From: Cellulomonas composti
GTDB lineage: Bacteria > Actinomycetota > Actinomycetes > Actinomycetales > Cellulomonadaceae
NCBI RefSeq assembly: GCF_007990245.1
Contig: NZ_BJWG01000007.1
Span: forward strand, 1-64,000
Direction of reading: 5' to 3'
Length of the DNA: 64,000 nucleotides
Each line of letters begins with the position of its first letter. Position 1 is the stretch's first letter. Below are positions 1 to 8,490 of this stretch, in pieces. Below the pieces are notes generated by a model. The model had not been told where the DNA came from, did not search any database, and worked only from the letters and a program-made list of their open reading frames with translations. The position numbers and the translations under genes were made by a program.

Positions 1-91
1 GGGCTACAAGATCTTCTACTCGGCGATTATCCCGGCACCGCTACTCGTGTTGGGATTCAACCCGACTTGGCTCACGTTTCGGGTGTTTGGC

Positions 92-113
92 GGCTCTTCG
101 CGGTTCGTGGTGG
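92..113 (+). repeat. Left terminal inverted repeat of the ISL3 element
   Basis: It matches the right repeat over GGCTCTT-N-G-CGGTTCGTGGTG with one mismatch in about 21 positions. It starts 154 bp before the likely transposase GTG. The preceding 91 bp at the window edge hold no recognisable gene. Confidence 0.8.
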
Positions 114-245
114 AGGGGGCCCGTTGCGTCGTTGAGATGTTGAAGGCTCGTGGCCTGCTGGGATGGGTGTTGTCGAGACATCCAGTTCCTGCGAGGACCA
201 CGAGCCGTGATCGAGCCTACGGGTTCGCGGCGTGATGCTGCGAGC

Positions 246-1374
246 GTGGCGTTCAACCTGCCCGACTTGCGTGTGATCGACGCGGCCGACGATGACGCCG
301 GGCCGCGTCGAGTGCTCGTGGAGTCGTTGGCGCCGCCGGGGTGCCCGTCGTGTGGGGTGGTCGCGACGCGGGTCCACGCCCGTCGTGAGCAGGTCGTGCG
401 CGACGTGCCAGTGGGCGGGCCGGTGCGGGTGGTGTGGGCCAAGCGTCGCTGGGTCTGCGCCGAGCGCCTGTGCGGGCGGCGCGCACGGGGTGTCGTGGTG
501 GCTGGTCCAGGCTGCGATCAGCGCGGTGGCGGTGCTGCTGCCCGCGGTCGACGAGGTCGCCGTGCGCCGGCTCGGGATCGATGAGCACCGCTACCGGTCG
601 GTGCGCTGGTTCCGCGAGCCGGACGGGTCCTGGCGGCGGTTCGAGCCCTGGATGACCACGTTCGTGGACCTGGACACCGGCAGCGTGCTCGGCGTCGTCG
701 ACGGGCGCGACAGCCGATGCGTCGGTGACTGGCTCAAGGTCCGCGACGAGACGTGGCGCGAGCGCGTCGAGGTGGTCGCGATCGACCCGTCCGCGGCGTT
801 CCGTAAGGCGATCGCCACCAACCTGCCGGCAGCTGCGGTCAGCGTCGACGCGTTCCACCTGGTCCAGCTCGCCAACCAGATGCTGACCGCGGTGCGCCAG
901 CGTCGCGCGCGTGAGGTCCACGACCGGCGCGGACGCAGCTGCGACCCGGCCTGGGCGAACCGGCGGCTGCTGCTGCGCGCCGCCGACACCCTCTCGACCC
1001 GGGCCTGGGCCAGGCTCGAGCACGTGTTCGCGCGCGACGACCCGAGCGGGCAGCTGGAGTGGGCCTGGGCCGTCAAGGAACACCTACGGATGCTGCTGGC
1101 CACCGCATCGCTGACCGACGCCGCCGAGGCCATGCAGACCCTGCGCGCCGTCGCGGCCGTCGCCGCGATGCCCGAGACCGACCGGCTCGTCGCGACCCTG
1201 GAAGCCTGGTGGCCCGCGATCGAGGTCCTGATCGTCACCGGCGTCACCAACGCCCGCACCGAGGCCGCGAACACCACGATCAAGAACATCAAGCGCACCG
1301 CACGCGGATTCCGCAACGAGAACAACTACCGCGCTCGTATCCTGCTCACCAGCGCCGGCAAGACCGCCGCGTGA
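246..1374 (+). pseudogene. ISL3-family transposase with internal deletion and frameshift
   Basis: The N-terminal part (GTG at 246) carries the ISL3 zinc-binding region: a CPSC pair followed by a second Cys pair around WVCAERLC. Near 475-487 the homology jumps to another frame at HGVSWWLVQ and continues to 1374. The segment that normally links the zinc region to the catalytic domain, including the family's HTH, is missing; by comparison with family members I estimate about 40-45 residues. Downstream, the DDE-type core looks intact: GIDEHRYR, then AIDPSAAFRKAI and VSVDAFHLVQLAN, and a C-terminal TNARTEAANTTIKNIKR block with the Glu. The frame change plus the deletion make it non-functional. It could be a sequencing artefact only if a long stretch was lost. 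Confidence 0.85.
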
Positions 1375-1396
1375 ACACCCACCTCACAGGCCGTGT

Positions 1397-1418
1397 TCAC
1401 CACGAACCGCCAAGAGCC
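1397..1418 (-). repeat. Right terminal inverted repeat of the ISL3 element
   Basis: This is the inverted copy of the left end and begins 22 bp after the transposase stop. The stretch from here to 1500 contains no gene that I can support. Confidence 0.8.
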
Positions 1419-1500
1419 CGACTCGCCCTTCACGCGTGGGAGCGGGGTTCTGGTCGCGAATCCGAGCCAGAACCTCGAACTCACGACAGGGCGGTGCGGG

Positions 1501-1674
1501 TCAGACGGCGCACTCGCAGACGAGGTTGTACTCGACCACCTGCTCGTCGGGCTGTGCCCAGCGCTCGGCCTCGTCGCGCGAGGCGAAGCGGCGCCCTGCC
1601 AGGCGGCCGTTGGCCAGCAGCACGCTGAACTCGATCTGCTCGCGCGGGTCCACCCACGCCACCGTCTCGGGCAT
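1501..1674 (-). CDS. Small conserved-looking hypothetical protein (57 aa)
   Basis: The start is an ATG at 1674 that opens MPETVAWVDPREQIEF. The frame is open further upstream, but that part overlaps the tmRNA and is not credible. The product is acidic with no membrane segment or signal peptide; the middle (RRFASRDEAERWAQPDEQ) looks amphipathic and helical, and the C-terminus has two cysteines (LVCECAV). Upstream on the same strand is ssrA with its terminator hairpin, so the gene probably has its own promoter or depends on readthrough. I do not recognise the family. Confidence 0.5.
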   Translation of the reverse strand: MPETVAWVDPREQIEFSVLLANGRLAGRRFASRDEAERWAQPDEQVVEYNLVCECAV

Positions 1675-1702
1675 CACAGGCTCCTCGGAACACGAACACC
1701 AA

Positions 1703-1729
1703 CGGCCCTCGTCGGGATGACGAAGGCCG
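1703..1729 (-). terminator. Hairpin terminator downstream of ssrA
   Basis: The arms CGGCCCTCGTC (1703-1713) and GACGAAGGCCG (1719-1729) pair with one mismatch around a 5-nt loop. It lies 16 bp past the mature tmRNA 3' end on the transcribed strand. There is no U-tract, as is usual in high-GC actinobacteria. Confidence 0.6.
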
Positions 1730-1744
1730 CGGCGCTGACAGAAG

Positions 1745-2110
1745 TGGAGGTGGCGGGAATCGAACCCGCGTCCGATGACGTGGAACCAGGGCTTCTCCGG
1801 GTGCAGTCCGTGATGGAATTTCTCAGCCCCCACCACTCCCACGGACGAGAAGGTGGACGGGCTCAGTCAGCTAGAAGTCCCGCTCGTCACACTGACGATG
1901 ACAAGCAGCAGTGGCTCCCTAGATGACGCCAGGAACTAAGCCGGAAGCATGCTTAGGCTGACGGACTTCGAGGCTCGCTCAGGCGGCGAGGGCGAAGTCG
2001 GTGCGATTGGAATCGGCACCTATGATTTGCACGGAGCGTTGACGAGATAACCGTGCGTCCTCGACCCGCTTCTCCTGGCTCGACGATCACCGTCGAAACC
2101 GATCACCCCC
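1745..2110 (-). ncRNA. ssrA: tmRNA (transfer-messenger RNA)
   Basis: The 5' end GGGGGUG (from 2110) pairs with CACCUCC at the 3' end (1746-1752), followed by discriminator A at 1745, giving a seven-pair acceptor stem. The T-arm GGGTTCGATTCCC is next to the acceptor, and the 5' region carries the family's GGUUUCGACGG block. CCA is not encoded. An internal reading frame encodes a tag ending ALAA. The RNA rescues stalled ribosomes together with SmpB, encoded about 6.4 kb away on the same strand. Length 366 nt, normal for one-piece actinobacterial tmRNA. Confidence 0.95.
1979..2017 (-). other. tmRNA proteolysis tag reading frame (ADSNRTDFALAA)
   Basis: Within ssrA the frame GCC GAT TCC AAT ... 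GCC GCC TGA reads ADSNRTDFALAA followed by a stop. This resembles the Mycobacterium tag type (ADS....ALAA). GCC is the predicted resume codon. The ALAA end is the degradation signal read by ClpXP-type proteases. The start is inferred from tag comparison. Confidence 0.85.
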
Positions 2111-2209
2111 ATGTGCAGTTGTCAACCGCCCGGTCCCGCCGCGAGGCAGGCACCGGGCGCAGCCCAGACTACCTGTCCAACGCCGGGCGTGACGACGGGA
2201 TTCCCCGCC

Positions 2210-3634
2210 TCACCAGCCGCCGCCACCTCCGCCGGAGGCGCCGCCGGACGACGAGCCCGACGAGCCGGACGAACTCGAGTCGTGCCCGCCGCCGAACCCC
2301 GAGCCCGATCCGAACCCGCTGCCGCCGAACCCGCCGCCGCCGAACACGCCACCGAACGTCGAGCCGCGCCTGAGCGGGTCGTCCTCGAGCCAGCTCTCGT
2401 CTGAGTCGCGCGCCGAGGACGACGAGCGTGCGGTCGCGAAGCTCGGCGGAACGACCTGCGACCACAGCACGCTCCCGCCGACGCCGGCGCCGAACATCGC
2501 GGTGTACCAGGCGCGCTCACGGGCGGAGAGCTCGTCGTCAGGCGCGCGCAGCGAGCGCAGCACCCAGTCGGGCGAGCCGTCGGGCAGCTGGTCGGACGGG
2601 TCGATCGAGACGTACTCGCGCTCGACGAGGGACTGGACGTCCGCGGGCGGCGCAGCGGGCCGAGGCGCGCGGCGGGCGACGGAGCCACCGCCGGACAGGC
2701 CCGACGACTGCCCCGAGCCGCCGCTGCGCACCATGGCGCTGACGGCTGCGACGACGATCCCGATGATGGCGATCACCACGACGAAGCCGAAGCCGCCGAA
2801 GTCGGCGCCGGCCCCCATCTCGTCGAACCCCATCGAGCCGTCCACGTCGACGTCGACGTACCAGTTTCCGTCGTCGAACCCGCCGTCGATGCCTCCCTCG
2901 TCGTACCCGTCGTCCACCGGCGCCTGCGGCGCGTACTGCGGGACGACGCCCGGGAACGTGCCGTCGGGCCAGTCGACGGTGACGGTGAGGGCCTCGCCGG
3001 GCTGCAGCACGTCCTGGTTGAAGAGCCACGCGCCGTCGGTGTCGGCGACGTGCGTGCACGCGCCGGGGACGACGGTGCACGTCCCGCCCCTTGCGGCGAC
3101 GGGACCTGTCACCGCGACGCGCACGTTCGAGACGGGGACGTCGAAGTCGGGTCCGACGGCGTCCCAGGAGAGGTCGCCCGCCGGGCCGGACGGGTCGAGC
3201 AGGCCCGTGACGTCGTACTCGACGCGATAGGTCTGCACGCCCGAGACGTCGCCGACGTCCTCGTCGCCGATGTACAGGGCGACCCGGTCGCCCTCGTCGT
3301 CGATGCGCAGCCCGTCGGGTGCGCCGCTGGGGCTCGCCGCGACCGCGTCGGTCACCTCGAACAGCCGGGTCCAGCCGTCGGCGGTCTGCTCGCTGGTGAC
3401 GACGGACAGGTACGGGCCGTGACCGGGTTCGTCGCCGAAGTCGAGGTCGAGGTCCACGGCGACGTGGACCACGCCGTCCGCCGCGACGTCGGCCGTCAGC
3501 TCGTACCGCGTGATCTCGCGTCCCGACGAGAGGTCGGCGACCGCACCGGCGGGGCCGGCACCGAGCGGTCCGACGACGAGCGCCGCCACCGCACCGGCGA
3601 GACCCGCCGCCCCCATGAGCCGTCGTGCCCGCAT
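2210..3634 (-). CDS. DUF2207-family membrane protein, short form (474 aa)
   Basis: A signal peptide lies at about residues 1-32 (Ala/Gly/Val-rich, ending GPAGAVA). An extracellular DUF2207 domain follows at about 38-225 (GREITRYELTADV, DFGDEPGHGPYL, GDEDVGDVSGVQTY). One clear membrane segment is at 281-302. The tail from about 425 is Gly/Ser-rich and ends in GGGGGGW. Compared with the 626-aa relative at 6602-8482, the cytoplasmic part is much reduced and lacks the second pair of membrane segments. DUF2207 proteins have no established biochemical role. No catalytic motif is visible. The gene stands alone between ssrA and an HtrA-like fragment. Confidence 0.85.
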   Translation of the reverse strand: MRARRLMGAAGLAGAVAALVVGPLGAGPAGAVADLSSGREITRYELTADVAADGVVHVAVDLDLDFGDEPGHGPYLSVVTSEQTADGWTRLFEVTDAVAASPSGAPDGLRIDDEGDRVALYIGDEDVGDVSGVQTYRVEYDVTGLLDPSGPAGDLSWDAVGPDFDVPVSNVRVAVTGPVAARGGTCTVVPGACTHVADTDGAWLFNQDVLQPGEALTVTVDWPDGTFPGVVPQYAPQAPVDDGYDEGGIDGGFDDGNWYVDVDVDGSMGFDEMGAGADFGGFGFVVVIAIIGIVVAAVSAMVRSGGSGQSSGLSGGGSVARRAPRPAAPPADVQSLVEREYVSIDPSDQLPDGSPDWVLRSLRAPDDELSARERAWYTAMFGAGVGGSVLWSQVVPPSFATARSSSSARDSDESWLEDDPLRRGSTFGGVFGGGGFGGSGFGSGSGFGGGHDSSSSGSSGSSSGGASGGGGGGW

Positions 3635-3755
3635 GACCGCACCCCTGTCCGCCGGCCTCGACGAGACCCCCTACCGGCAGGGTGAACGTACAGCATCTTC
3701 AGGCAAGAGCAAGGTCAAGCCAGGGCAAAATCACCCGCTCGGACGACGGCCGGGG

Positions 3756-4217
3756 TCACGCGTCCTCGACCCGCGAGACGAGCGTGGCGGGCTCGAGCAG
3801 CCCGGTCGTCTCGATGCGGAGCACCGCGACGTCCGCACGCGGGTCGCTCACCAGCACCGACGCCGGCGAGCGGAGCCCCGAGGACGGGTCGGTGACGTGG
3901 ATGCTGGACGCCCCGTCGACGAGGTGCAGCGGCGCGACCGCGATGCCGTCGGCCGTCATCGCGAGCGCGGTCCCCCGCACCGGTCCCGACGAGCCCGCGG
4001 CCTCGACCTCGAGCACGCCGCCCGACGAGTCCGCGGCGGCCAGCCCCGGCCACGACGGCGCGCTGCGCGGCCCGGATCCCAGGGTCGGGGCGGTGACCAC
4101 GGCGGCCTCGGCCGCGGCGGTCGGGCCGACCACCGTGGCACCCACCGCGAACGCCGCGCCGATCGCCAGGCCGCGCCGACGTCCGCGCGGCCGTTCCACC
4201 TCGTCGTCAGCGGGCAT
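3756..4217 (-). CDS. Truncated HtrA/trypsin-like protein lacking the Ser half (153 aa)
   Basis: A basic N-terminus and Ala-rich hydrophobic stretch (about 16-40) form a signal peptide or anchor. Residues 65-135 align by eye with the first barrel of HtrA-type proteases: a GTALAMTADGIAVAP strand leads to the His position (H98 in LHLVDGA), and DPRADVAVLRI gives the Asp (D129). The frame stops at residue 153, before the GNSGGP-type serine segment should begin, and no such motif follows in another frame before the preceding gene. It is therefore either a non-catalytic remnant or a binding protein. It faces the same way as the matrixin-like gene upstream, but a 146-bp gap with an inverted repeat separates them. 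Confidence 0.6.
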   Translation of the reverse strand: MPADDEVERPRGRRRGLAIGAAFAVGATVVGPTAAAEAAVVTAPTLGSGPRSAPSWPGLAAADSSGGVLEVEAAGSSGPVRGTALAMTADGIAVAPLHLVDGASSIHVTDPSSGLRSPASVLVSDPRADVAVLRIETTGLLEPATLVSRVEDA

Positions 4218-4278
4218 CGTCGTCCCCTCTCGTCACGGGCACCCGGGCGGCGCCGCCGCGACCATCACAGCGTCCGTA

Positions 4279-4316
4279 CCAGGGGAACGGCTGACCTGTT
4301 CTTGATAGTTCCCTGG
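4279..4316. other. Inverted repeat between protease-like genes
   Basis: CCAGGGGAAC (4279-4288) and GTTCCCTGG (4308-4316) are inverted copies with one bulged G and a 19-nt spacer. The repeat lies past the stop of the 4364-5473 gene and about 60 bp before the start of the 3756-4217 gene. It could be a terminator hairpin or an operator. Confidence 0.35.
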
Positions 4317-4363
4317 CAATGTCCGCCCTGGGCGAACCCCGCGGAGACGAACGGCCCCGGCGC

Positions 4364-5473
4364 TCAGAGCTCCGGGGCGCAGACCCCGCTGCCGAGCTCC
4401 GAGAGCCCGTAGAGGTCGCCCGTCTGGTACGTGTACACCGACTCCATCTCGGGGTTCATCAGCTGCGACGGGTCGTCGACGTGGTCCAGGCCGATCGCGT
4501 GGGCGAGCTCATGGCGCAGCACGCCGAGGAAGACGCGCCGGTCCACGGCCCGCCTGCCGTCGGTCGTCAGGAGCTCGGCGTCGAGCGAGACCTGCCCCGA
4601 GACCACGACCTGCAGCCCCGACGGCGCACGCACGGACCCGGGTCCGCCCAGGCCGACGACGCCGCCGGCCAGGTCGGGCAGCAGCGTCTCGTCGGAGAAC
4701 CCGATCAGCAGCGGCGCCCACCGCTCGCCGTAGCGCTCGGGTTGATAGGGCGCCCGCTCGGCTCCGACGAGCTCGGTCGTCGGACCGTCGTCGACGAAGA
4801 CGAGCCCGGTGGCCTCCTGCGCCTCCGCGACGACGCGCGTGACGTCCTGCGCGAACGCGTCCGGGGCGCCGTACGTGCTGACGGCGTAGTGCACGACGCG
4901 GCACGGGTCCCACGTGACGGGCCGCTCCTCGCCGTCGACAGTCTGCGTGGCCTCGAACGCGTACGGCGAGCCGTCCCACGCGACGACCGGCGGCGTTCCG
5001 AGAGGTGCCGCGCCCTCACCGACGCCGGCAGGCGGGCGCGAGCCGTCGTCGACCATGTGGGCGCCGGCAGCCTCGGCGTCACCGGGGTGCGCCATGAGCG
5101 CGTCACGCACGCCGGAGAGGCTCTGGTCGGGCAGCGACCGGTACCAGAGCACCGCGCAGCCCGTCCCGATCAGCGCGGACAGCACGGCGATCAGCACGAC
5201 GAGCGTGCGCTGCCTGACCCCCGCACCCCCGCGCGCCATCGCCCGCGCCGCACGACGGTCGAGCCTCCGGAACGCCGCCAGGTCACGCCGCGTCCTGCGA
5301 TCCGGTGGCCCGAGCGTCGGCACGTGGGCTCGCCCCGCCGCCTCGTCGAGCACCCACTGCGGGAGCCGGCCGCTGGGTGAGCGCGGCAGGTCGTCGGGAT
5401 CGGGCACGTGTTCGCCATCGGCCACGACGAGCCGCGGGTTGAGGGCCACGCACCGAAGCCGGGCGCGTGTCAC
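4364..5473 (-). CDS. Membrane-anchored matrixin-like (M10-type) zinc metalloprotease (369 aa)
   Basis: A charged cytoplasmic N-terminus of about 120 residues is followed by one membrane segment (LVVLIAVLSALIGTG), so the protease domain faces outward. The zinc motif HELAHAIGLDH starts at H321 (ligands H321, H325, H331; catalytic E322), and QLMNPEM supplies a plausible Met-turn. This is the extended HExxHxxGxxH form of metzincins. A final Cys in GVCAPEL could form a disulfide. The start is GTG at 5473, overlapping the 5' flank of the divergent ligase gene. The substrate is unknown. A second metzincin-type gene, frameshifted, lies at 30978-31791. Confidence 0.8.
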   Translation of the reverse strand: MTRARLRCVALNPRLVVADGEHVPDPDDLPRSPSGRLPQWVLDEAAGRAHVPTLGPPDRRTRRDLAAFRRLDRRAARAMARGGAGVRQRTLVVLIAVLSALIGTGCAVLWYRSLPDQSLSGVRDALMAHPGDAEAAGAHMVDDGSRPPAGVGEGAAPLGTPPVVAWDGSPYAFEATQTVDGEERPVTWDPCRVVHYAVSTYGAPDAFAQDVTRVVAEAQEATGLVFVDDGPTTELVGAERAPYQPERYGERWAPLLIGFSDETLLPDLAGGVVGLGGPGSVRAPSGLQVVVSGQVSLDAELLTTDGRRAVDRRVFLGVLRHELAHAIGLDHVDDPSQLMNPEMESVYTYQTGDLYGLSELGSGVCAPEL

Positions 5474-5487
5474 CCGTGCGGGGCAGG

Positions 5488-6561
5488 ATGACCCCCATGC
5501 GCCTGCCCGTGATGCCGCCCGTCGCGCCGATGCTCGCCAAGGCGGTCAGCCAGATCCCCGACGTCGGGCACGTCGAGCCGAAGTGGGACGGCTTCCGCAC
5601 CATCGTGTTCCGCGACGGCGACGAGGTGGAGCTCGGCAGCCGCAACGAGAAGCCGCTGACCCGCTACTTCCCCGAGCTCGTCGAGCAGATCAGGGCCCAC
5701 ACTCCCCCGCGCTGCGTGCTCGACGGCGAGATCGTCGTCGTCGACGGCGACCGGCTGAGCTTCGACCTGCTGACCAACCGCATCCACCCCGCGGCCTCGC
5801 GCGTGAAGCTGCTCGCGGAGCAGACGCCCGCGAGCCTCGTCGCGTTCGACCTGCTCGCGCTCGGCGACGACGACCTGATGGGCACGCCGCTCGCGCAGCG
5901 TCGCGCCCGGCTCGAGGACGCGCTCACGGACACCAGCGGGGCCGTGCACCTCACGCCCGCGACCGGCGACCTCGCGCTCGCGCAGCGCTGGTTCACGCAG
6001 TTCGAGGGCGCGGGCCTCGACGGCGTCGTCGCCAAGCCGCTGGACGGCACCTACCAGCCGGACAGACGCACGATGTTCAAGGTCAAGCACGAGCGCACGG
6101 CCGACTGCGTGGTCGCCGGGTACCGCTGGCACAAGTCGGGCGGGATCGTCGGGAGCCTGCTGCTGGGGCTGTGGGACGACGAGGGGCACCTGCAGCACGT
6201 CGGCGTCGTCGCGTCGTTCCCGATGGCGCGCCGCGCCGCGCTCGTCGAGGAGCTGGCCCCGCTCACGACGGGCGTCGACGAGCACCCGTGGGGCGCGTGG
6301 GCGGATCCGGCGGCGCACGCGGGCGGGCGGCTGCCGGGCGCGGTCAGCCGGTGGAACGCGACCAAGGACCTGAGCTTCGTCCCGCTGCGCCCCGAGCTCG
6401 TCGTCGAGGTCGCCTACGACCACATGGAGGGCACGAGGTTCCGGCACACGACGCAGTTCCGCCGCTGGCGCCCGGACCGCGACCCGTCGTCGTGCACCTA
6501 CACCCAGCTCGAGGAACCCGTCCGCTTCGACCTCGCGGACATCCTGGGTCGCCGCCCGTAG
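5488..6561 (+). CDS. ATP-dependent DNA ligase, LigC-like stand-alone type (357 aa)
   Basis: The adenylation domain has motif I KWDGFR (Lys at about residue 32), motif III VAFDLLA, motif IV GLDGVVAKPLDG and motif V TMFKVKHERTADCVV. An OB-fold follows (GSLLLGLWDD through about residue 330). There is no polymerase or nuclease domain, so it resembles the LigC proteins linked to base-excision or NHEJ-type repair in actinobacteria. The product seals nicks using ATP and would act beside the essential NAD-dependent LigA. ATG at 5488 is preferred; the ATG at 5497 has better spacing to GGGGCAGG (5480-5487). No ku gene is seen in the window. Confidence 0.88.
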   Translation: MTPMRLPVMPPVAPMLAKAVSQIPDVGHVEPKWDGFRTIVFRDGDEVELGSRNEKPLTRYFPELVEQIRAHTPPRCVLDGEIVVVDGDRLSFDLLTNRIHPAASRVKLLAEQTPASLVAFDLLALGDDDLMGTPLAQRRARLEDALTDTSGAVHLTPATGDLALAQRWFTQFEGAGLDGVVAKPLDGTYQPDRRTMFKVKHERTADCVVAGYRWHKSGGIVGSLLLGLWDDEGHLQHVGVVASFPMARRAALVEELAPLTTGVDEHPWGAWADPAAHAGGRLPGAVSRWNATKDLSFVPLRPELVVEVAYDHMEGTRFRHTTQFRRWRPDRDPSSCTYTQLEEPVRFDLADILGRRP

Positions 6562-6601
6562 CCCGCCGCCGACGAGACCGCGGGCGCACCCGCGGCGCGG
6601 T

Positions 6602-8482
6602 TCACCAGCCGCCGCCACCGCCTCCACCGACGCCGCCACCCGAGAAGCCGCCCGAGAAGCCGGAGCTGCCCGAGGAGCCCGGGGTCGGTGCGGTCAGCGA
6701 CTCCGTGGCCACCGACTGGAAGCGGTCCATCGAGGACGCGAACGCCGTCGCCCAGAACACGCCGGGCATCGGGTTGTAGTACCCGGAGTACCAGGTCGGC
6801 TGCGCGACGGCCCGACCCTGCGCGGCGAGCTCGGCGAACACCCGGGCCCACCGCTCGGCGACGCCGAACACGATCGCGTACGGCAGGTAGCGGCTGAAGA
6901 CGTCCTCGCCCTCCTCGAACCGCAGCTGGTCCGCCTCGGCCGTCGTCAGGTAGAGCCGGAAGCCCATCGCCTGCGCGAGCACGGCGGTGCCGTCCTCGGT
7001 GCGGGCGGGCGCGGACGAGGCGCACACGAGCACCACGATGCCGACGACGACGACCGCGACCGGCACCAGCGCGATCCCGGGCACGTCGGCGCCGGCGGCG
7101 AACGCCACGAACACCAGCCCGACCCCGACCGCGAGCAGCGCGCCGCCGGCCAGCAGCCAGCGGGTGCGCACCGACTTCGGGTTGGCGCTGAACCAGCCGA
7201 GTCGCGTCACCTGCTCGTACAGCGCGGTCTGCACCGCGGTCATCGACGACGCGAACGTGGTCCTGAGCGCGGAGAGCCGCACCTGCGGGCGGCCGGTGAA
7301 GACCTCGTCCATGAGCTTGGCCTCGTAGGCCAGCAGCGCCTCGTCGGGCTCGCGCAGCGCGATCAGCGTCCAGTCCTTCGGCTTCTTCCTCGGGTTGCTG
7401 CGCGGCACCTCCTCGATGCGCAGGTAGCCGCGCACGGCGAGGTCGATGAGGGTCGCGGTGACGTCGACCGGGTCGGCCTTCTCGTCGACGAGCGTGCCGA
7501 TCTCTCCCGGCCGCACGTCCGCCGGCGGCGTGAACTGCACCGCGACCGGCGCCCGCTTGTCGCGGTAGCCCGTCGCGCCGTGCGGGCCCGTCCCGGGCCG
7601 CAGCCCGGGCGTCAGGCCGAGGTAGGCGCGGTCGCGGCCGACCCGCCGCACCCGGCGGATCGCGACGATGGACCCGACCCCGGCGATCACGAGCGCGACG
7701 AGGCCGAGCGGCGTCGCGGGCCGGATCGGGGCCAGCGGGTCCGGCTGCTCGACGATGATCGGCTCGACACCGGGGAACGTCCCGGCAGGCCAGCCGGTCA
7801 CGGTCGTGAGCTGCGAACCGACGGGCAGCAGGTCCTGCGTGAAGCTCGAGGTCGCGCCCGCGAAGGACGACGACGTGCACGACGACGTGCTCCCCGACGG
7901 CCCGGCGAAGCACACCGCTCCCTCGATCGCGGCCGGCCCGGAGACGGTCGCGGTGACGTCGCCGATCGGGATCTCCCAGCCCGGACCGATCACGTTCCAG
8001 TACAGCTCGTCGCCCGAGTGCTGCTCGTTCGCCGGGTTGATCAGCCCGTTCACGGTGTAGGCGATCTCGTAGGTCTGCACGCCCGAGACGTCGTCGACGT
8101 CCTCGTCCCCGATCCGCAGGATCGTCGCGTCGCCGTCGTCCTCCTGGTAGAGGTTCGCGGGCGCCCCTGTCGGGCTCGAGACCTCGATGTCGCTGTACCA
8201 GAACTCGCGGTCGTGCGTGTCGTCGTACCCCTGCCGGAGCGGCAGCGTGAGGTACGGGCCGTGCCCGGGGTCGTTCCCGAAGTCGAAGTCGAAGTCGATG
8301 GTGACGTGCACGACGCCGTCGGCCTGCGCCTGCGCCGTCAGGTCGTACCGCGTGATCTCGCGCCCCGAGGTCTGGTCCGGTGCAGCCGCCGCGGCTGTGG
8401 CACCGCCGATCAGGAGAACCGTCCCGAGCACGGCGGCGAGTGCGGCTCCGAGGCGAGTCTCGGCTCGGGTGAGGGTGGGCAT
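6602..8482 (-). CDS. DUF2207-family membrane protein, full-length form (626 aa)
   Basis: A signal peptide at about 10-33 is followed by the extracellular DUF2207 domain (GREITRYDLTAQA, DFGNDPGHGPYL, GDEDVDDVSGVQTY). A membrane segment comes at about 270-290 (LGLVALVIAGVGSIVAI). The cytoplasmic region at 300-440 contains the winged-helix-like DLAVRGYLRIEEV segment usual for this family. Two more hydrophobic segments lie near 445-495. The tail is Gly/Ser-rich and ends in GGGGGGGW. It shares its N-terminal half and its terminal Trp with the 474-aa protein at 2210-3634, so the two are paralogues. It lies 8 bp downstream of smpB in the same direction and may be cotranscribed. Confidence 0.9.
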   Translation of the reverse strand: MPTLTRAETRLGAALAAVLGTVLLIGGATAAAAAPDQTSGREITRYDLTAQAQADGVVHVTIDFDFDFGNDPGHGPYLTLPLRQGYDDTHDREFWYSDIEVSSPTGAPANLYQEDDGDATILRIGDEDVDDVSGVQTYEIAYTVNGLINPANEQHSGDELYWNVIGPGWEIPIGDVTATVSGPAAIEGAVCFAGPSGSTSSCTSSSFAGATSSFTQDLLPVGSQLTTVTGWPAGTFPGVEPIIVEQPDPLAPIRPATPLGLVALVIAGVGSIVAIRRVRRVGRDRAYLGLTPGLRPGTGPHGATGYRDKRAPVAVQFTPPADVRPGEIGTLVDEKADPVDVTATLIDLAVRGYLRIEEVPRSNPRKKPKDWTLIALREPDEALLAYEAKLMDEVFTGRPQVRLSALRTTFASSMTAVQTALYEQVTRLGWFSANPKSVRTRWLLAGGALLAVGVGLVFVAFAAGADVPGIALVPVAVVVVGIVVLVCASSAPARTEDGTAVLAQAMGFRLYLTTAEADQLRFEEGEDVFSRYLPYAIVFGVAERWARVFAELAAQGRAVAQPTWYSGYYNPMPGVFWATAFASSMDRFQSVATESLTAPTPGSSGSSGFSGGFSGGGVGGGGGGGW

Positions 8483-8490
8483 CGGCGGGC

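Larger units (their letters stand above)
92..1418 (+). mobile_element. ISL3-family insertion sequence, decayed
   Basis: The element is bounded by imperfect inverted repeats of about 22 bp. Both begin GGCTCTT and continue CGGTTCGTGGTG, at 92-113 and, inverted, at 1397-1418. It encloses one transposase reading frame with ISL3 features. No 8-bp target duplication is visible: the flanks at 84-91 and 1419-1426 differ. The element is about 1.3 kb, a little short for the family, which agrees with an internal deletion in the transposase. It is probably immobile unless helped in trans by an intact copy elsewhere. Confidence 0.85.
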
